A stretch of 23,753 nucleotides of DNA, taken from IMG/VR virus record IMGVR_UViG_3300035698_005853, positions 1-23,753 of that record, one strand, 5' to 3'. The position numbers were made by a program, and so were the translations under genes. The notes beneath the pieces were generated by a model. That model saw only the letters and a list, made by a program, of their open reading frames with translations, was not told the origin of the DNA and did no database searches. The DNA comes from a virus. Numbering within the stretch: the first letter of the stretch is position 1; every line of letters starts with the position of its first letter. Of the stretch, positions 21,313 to 23,753 are shown one piece after another.

Positions 21313-21811
21313 ATATAAAATGTATTTTAGTTATTTTAAATATGTATTAGAACATAAATGGTATGTATTTATAGAATGTTGTAATTTTGGAATGCCTGTT
21401 CGTGGATTGTTACATGATTTATCTAAGTTTAGACCATCAGAATTTATACCATATGCGAAGTTCTTTTATGAACCTAATGGTGATAAAAAACAACGTAGAA
21501 ATTCTACTGGTTATTATAAAGCCACTGATACAGGTGATATTGACTTTGATATGGCTTGGTTCTATCATCAAAGTAGAAACAAACATCATTGGCAACATTG
21601 GATTATTCCAGAAAATGATGGTAAATTTAAATGTATAAAAGTTCCAGAAAAGTATTTAAAAGAACGTGTAGCTGATTGGAGAGGTGCAGCACAAGCACAG
21701 GGGTTTAGTAGAGATGTTTGTGAATGGTATAAAGTTAATAATGATAAAATGATTGTTAACGAAAGTGATAGAGAATATTTAGAGAAGTTAATTGGATATA
21801 AAAGGTTATAA
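21305..21811 (+). CDS. DUF5662 family protein
   Basis: A 168-residue protein starting MIKYKMYFSYFKYVLEHKWYV. It contains RGLLHDLSKFRPSEFIPYAKFFY (residues ~35-57), NKHHWQHW (~96-103) and VADWRGAAQAQG (~124-135), the conserved blocks I associate with DUF5662. The conserved HD and His pairs suggest an HD-like metal site, perhaps a phosphohydrolase, but no activity is established to my knowledge. ATG 21305 overlaps the previous gene by 8 bp; the frame is open upstream inside that gene. Confidence 0.8.
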   Translation: MIKYKMYFSYFKYVLEHKWYVFIECCNFGMPVRGLLHDLSKFRPSEFIPYAKFFYEPNGDKKQRRNSTGYYKATDTGDIDFDMAWFYHQSRNKHHWQHWIIPENDGKFKCIKVPEKYLKERVADWRGAAQAQGFSRDVCEWYKVNNDKMIVNESDREYLEKLIGYKRL

Positions 21812-21812
21812 T

Positions 21813-22118
21813 ATGAATGATGTAATCAAGTATTTATATTTAAAATTTGAAAATAATGAAATATGGGAAATTGATACTGAATATATTGCTGAATCACGTA
21901 TGAAATATTTGGTGTCTATTGGTGAATGTAATAATGAATGTGATTATATAGATGAATATAATTATTTTATTAGCAACGAAGATGAGCTTAAAGAATGGTT
22001 ATATGAAAATATGGAGTGGGATGATTGTAATGTTACTTATGTTGATACTATAAACAAATGTGATTATAATATGTGTAGAGCTGAAATTGAAAGTGATTTA
22101 GATGAGTTCTATCAATAA
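21813..22118 (+). CDS. Hypothetical protein, paralogue of 20439-20756
   Basis: A 101-residue acidic protein starting MNDVIKYLYLKFENNEIWEI one base after the DUF5662 stop. It shares the AE-R-KY-IG and DELKEW pattern with the protein at 20439. Four Cys (GECNNECDY, DDCNV, NKCDYNMCR) could be structural. An in-frame TTG upstream at 21792 is less likely. It ends the run before a 67-bp gap with a TATA-like element. Confidence 0.6.
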   Translation: MNDVIKYLYLKFENNEIWEIDTEYIAESRMKYLVSIGECNNECDYIDEYNYFISNEDELKEWLYENMEWDDCNVTYVDTINKCDYNMCRAEIESDLDEFYQ

Positions 22119-22146
22119 TAATTACTTAACTAATCTATACAACGAA

Positions 22147-22156
22147 TATATAAAAA
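22147..22156 (+). promoter_or_regulatory. Candidate archaeal TATA box with BRE-like CGAA
   Basis: TATATAAAAA at 22147-22156, preceded by AACGAA, lies 30-39 bp before ATG 22186. A start near 22180 would give a very short leader. It is the most TATA-like element in the right half and sits in one of the few gaps there. Confidence 0.42.
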
Positions 22157-22185
22157 GAATTATAATTTTTCAGAGTTTGATTTAA

Positions 22186-22650
22186 ATGCCGTTTAAAACA
22201 ATACCATCAATTGTAAAAGGATATGGATATATGTCCGATTTAAAAGATAAAGAAGTGATGGCATTATTATTAATGAGAGAAGATTTATCTAGTGAGATTG
22301 ATAAATATAAGTTTGTTATTCATATGGATATTTATAGAGCATTATTATATAAGAAATTAATATCTATGTCATATGCACAAGGATGGAAATATAAAAAAAA
22401 ATTTAAACCAAAATATGATAAACTTGTATTAGAATGGATTCCAATTGAAGCTATACGATTGTGTATATCATCTAAATTTTTATTAGAAGTATATGGTAAT
22501 TATTATAATGATTTATGTAATACACAACAAACGTTTAAAATTCGTATGTTACAAGAACTGATAAATGATAGAAATATTATTGATCAAAAGGAAATAACAA
22601 AGATGTATAAAAAATATAAAGTTAGAGAGGAACAAGTAACATTGTTTTAA
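22186..22650 (+). CDS. Hypothetical helical protein
   Basis: A 154-residue basic protein, mostly helical, with KDKEVMALLLMREDLSSEI near the start, a Lys-rich stretch KYKKKFKPKYDK in the middle and a final KVREEQVTLF. The end QVTLF is weakly PIP-like (QxxLF), which might touch the sliding clamp, but one aromatic is missing. No family recognised. Confidence 0.55.
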   Translation: MPFKTIPSIVKGYGYMSDLKDKEVMALLLMREDLSSEIDKYKFVIHMDIYRALLYKKLISMSYAQGWKYKKKFKPKYDKLVLEWIPIEAIRLCISSKFLLEVYGNYYNDLCNTQQTFKIRMLQELINDRNIIDQKEITKMYKKYKVREEQVTLF

Positions 22651-22654
22651 TATT

Positions 22655-22894
22655 ATGATAATAGTAATTATTTCAACATTGATATTAAGTTTTATATTAA
22701 CATTTATAGTTCATATGTTATTTTCATATATAAAGTTTAAAAATGATGATTGTGTTACAGTAGAATGTAATAAATTGTTTAATTTTGTTATAGAGCGATA
22801 TAACATTGCATCATCTTTAGTTGTATTTATAATAGTATTTATTATAATGTTACATCTTCGATATGCATTATGTTTGATAAATATTGTAATATAA
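22655..22894 (+). CDS. Small membrane protein with two transmembrane segments
   Basis: A 79-residue protein with hydrophobic segments at residues ~1-26 and ~53-77, separated by a polar loop (KFKNDDCVTVECNK). It starts four bases after the previous stop. Function unknown. Confidence 0.55.
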   Translation: MIIVIISTLILSFILTFIVHMLFSYIKFKNDDCVTVECNKLFNFVIERYNIASSLVVFIIVFIIMLHLRYALCLINIVI

Positions 22895-22919
22895 AAAGAT
22901 TTTATTAAAAAGGTGTAAA

Positions 22920-23102
22920 ATATCTAGAACGAAACGATTTTATAATAAAAGAAAAGTATTAAAAAAAATGCCTAAGATTTATCATCCGTATGCAGTATTA
23001 TGTATGGGAAATTGTAAATTTTGTAAAGATTTATCTTTGAGTAGAAAACGTAAACTTCGGGATAGATTTGAAACTAGATTTATTATAAGTGAAGAGTTAT
23101 GA
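22920..23102 (+). CDS. Small basic zinc-binding protein with unclear start
   Basis: The frame ending at TGA 23100-23102 encodes CMGNCKFCKDL plus many Lys/Arg, so a small metal-binding, nucleic-acid-binding protein is likely. GGTG at 22912-22915 sits at the right distance from ATA 22920, giving 60 residues, but ATA is not a normal start. The first ATG is at 22968 (44 residues) and has no ribosome-binding site. The segment between (SRTKRFYNKRKVLKK) looks coding. The stop overlaps the next ATG (ATGA). Confidence 0.45.
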   Translation: MSRTKRFYNKRKVLKKMPKIYHPYAVLCMGNCKFCKDLSLSRKRKLRDRFETRFIISEEL

Positions 23103-23674
23103 GTATAATTGATATTAATTATTTTAATGATAATAAAGGAATATATGCAGCATTAATGGAACACAATAACATTGTTTATGGTTATTGGTTGGGAGGTCAA
23201 AATTATAAACATAAAAATACGTATTATGGATCTTATCCAGTAAATTATTTAAAACGTATTAGATTAATGTTTCCAAATTATGAACAATATAAAGTGTTGC
23301 ATGTATTTAGTGGTGTAGTAGAAAAAGAACCAAATGAGATTACAATTGATATAAATGGCGAACTTAATCCTGATATTGTGGGAAATGCTGAAGAACTGTC
23401 ATCATTGTTTAATGTTGGTGATGTTCAAATAATTTTAGCAGATCCACCATATGAAAAAACAGATTCAGAAAAGTATGGTTGTAAACATCCTCGTAAGAAA
23501 GTAGTAATACGTGAATGTTCTAAGATACTTAAAAGTGGTGGTATACTTGTATGGTTAGATACTCGTATTCCAATGTGGGCTAAGAAAGATGGTTGGAAAT
23601 TACGTGGAACAATCGGTTTTAATCAATCTACAAATCATAGAACAAGAACAATTACCATATTAGAAAAGGTGTAA
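23099..23674 (+). CDS. Putative DNA methyltransferase (DPPY motif)
   Basis: A 191-residue protein. VLHVFSGVVE (residues ~66-75) is the SAM-binding FxG strand-loop, and IILADPPYEKTD (~111-122) is the catalytic DPPY of amino-methyltransferases. GGILVWLDTRIPMW and ITILEKV complete the Rossmann pattern. Such single-domain proteins are common in phages; the target base (adenine N6 or cytosine N4) cannot be told. Third methyltransferase of the window. Confidence 0.75.
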   Translation: MSIIDINYFNDNKGIYAALMEHNNIVYGYWLGGQNYKHKNTYYGSYPVNYLKRIRLMFPNYEQYKVLHVFSGVVEKEPNEITIDINGELNPDIVGNAEELSSLFNVGDVQIILADPPYEKTDSEKYGCKHPRKKVVIRECSKILKSGGILVWLDTRIPMWAKKDGWKLRGTIGFNQSTNHRTRTITILEKV

Positions 23675-23678
23675 TATT

Positions 23679-23753
23679 ATGAGTGAAAATATATATTTGC
23701 ATACAATGTTGTTTTTATCTATATTTGCAATCTTATGTTTATGTATGGTATTA
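23679..23753 (+). CDS. N-terminus of a small membrane protein, cut by the window edge
   Basis: ATG 23679 follows AAAAGGTGTAATATT, with GGTG as ribosome-binding site inside the previous stop region. The 25 visible residues begin MSENIYLHTM and run into a hydrophobic segment (LFLSIFAILCLCMVL). The frame continues past the window. Confidence 0.5.
   Translation, partial: MSENIYLHTMLFLSIFAILCLCMVL

Noticed and set aside
1-23753. CRISPR array
   Set aside because: No regularly spaced repeats with unique spacers were seen; the Cas4-like gene stands alone among replication genes.

Overview
The window is strongly AT-rich and all supported genes lie on the + strand. Genes are packed with 1-30 bp overlaps or gaps, often ATGA or TAATG junctions. 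The replication proteins are archaeal: PriL, a small PriS-like protein, family B DNA polymerase, PCNA and the RFC small subunit. Many start codons are preceded by the archaeal ribosome-binding motif GGTG(A), and the tRNA-Glu has the archaeal D-arm. With the many tiny zinc-ribbon and membrane proteins, three DNA methyltransferases and free-standing HNH genes, this best fits the replication/accessory half of a large dsDNA virus of an archaeon, plausibly a tailed virus of an AT-rich methanogen. A related plasmid or provirus is not excluded. No structural (head, tail, terminase), integrase or MCM gene is visible.

Layout. 1-2037: left flank with a DUF262-like fragment, tRNA genes for Glu(UUC), Ile(UAU) and Ile(GAU), a tRNA 3'-end remnant and small genes. 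2184-5639: small membrane and basic proteins, a PriS-like primase subunit, a zinc-ribbon protein, a calcineurin-type phosphoesterase, PriL and an unknown protein. 5640-5769: probable terminator and promoter. 5770-10177: probable OB-fold ssDNA-binding protein, Sak4-like ATPase and PolB. 10186-11766: a tandem paralogue pair, a SLOG-domain protein and a charged unknown. 11771-14750: PCNA, a Cas4-like Fe-S nuclease, an HNH nuclease, a zinc ribbon and RFC small subunit. 14747-17805: MT-A70 methyltransferase, a zinc-finger HNH homing-type nuclease and a large NPPY adenine methyltransferase with a tiny leftover ORF behind it. 17884-23753: mostly short cysteine-rich or membrane proteins, plus a PQ-loop-like protein, a HAD phosphatase-guanylate kinase-like fusion, a DUF5662 protein, two dispersed paralogues and a third methyltransferase.

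How it works together (inference from families). The virus carries most of an archaeal-type replisome: primase, ssDNA-binding protein, polymerase, clamp and clamp loader. It adds recombination and end-processing proteins (Sak4-like, Cas4-like). It likely modifies its DNA with several adenine methyltransferases, adjusts nucleotide pools with the HAD-kinase fusion, and supplies tRNAs that suit its ATA-, ATT- and GAA-rich codon use. The main oddities are the very small PriS-like subunit, the HAD-kinase fusion, the tRNA-Ile(UAU), and three small ORFs without a normal open start.
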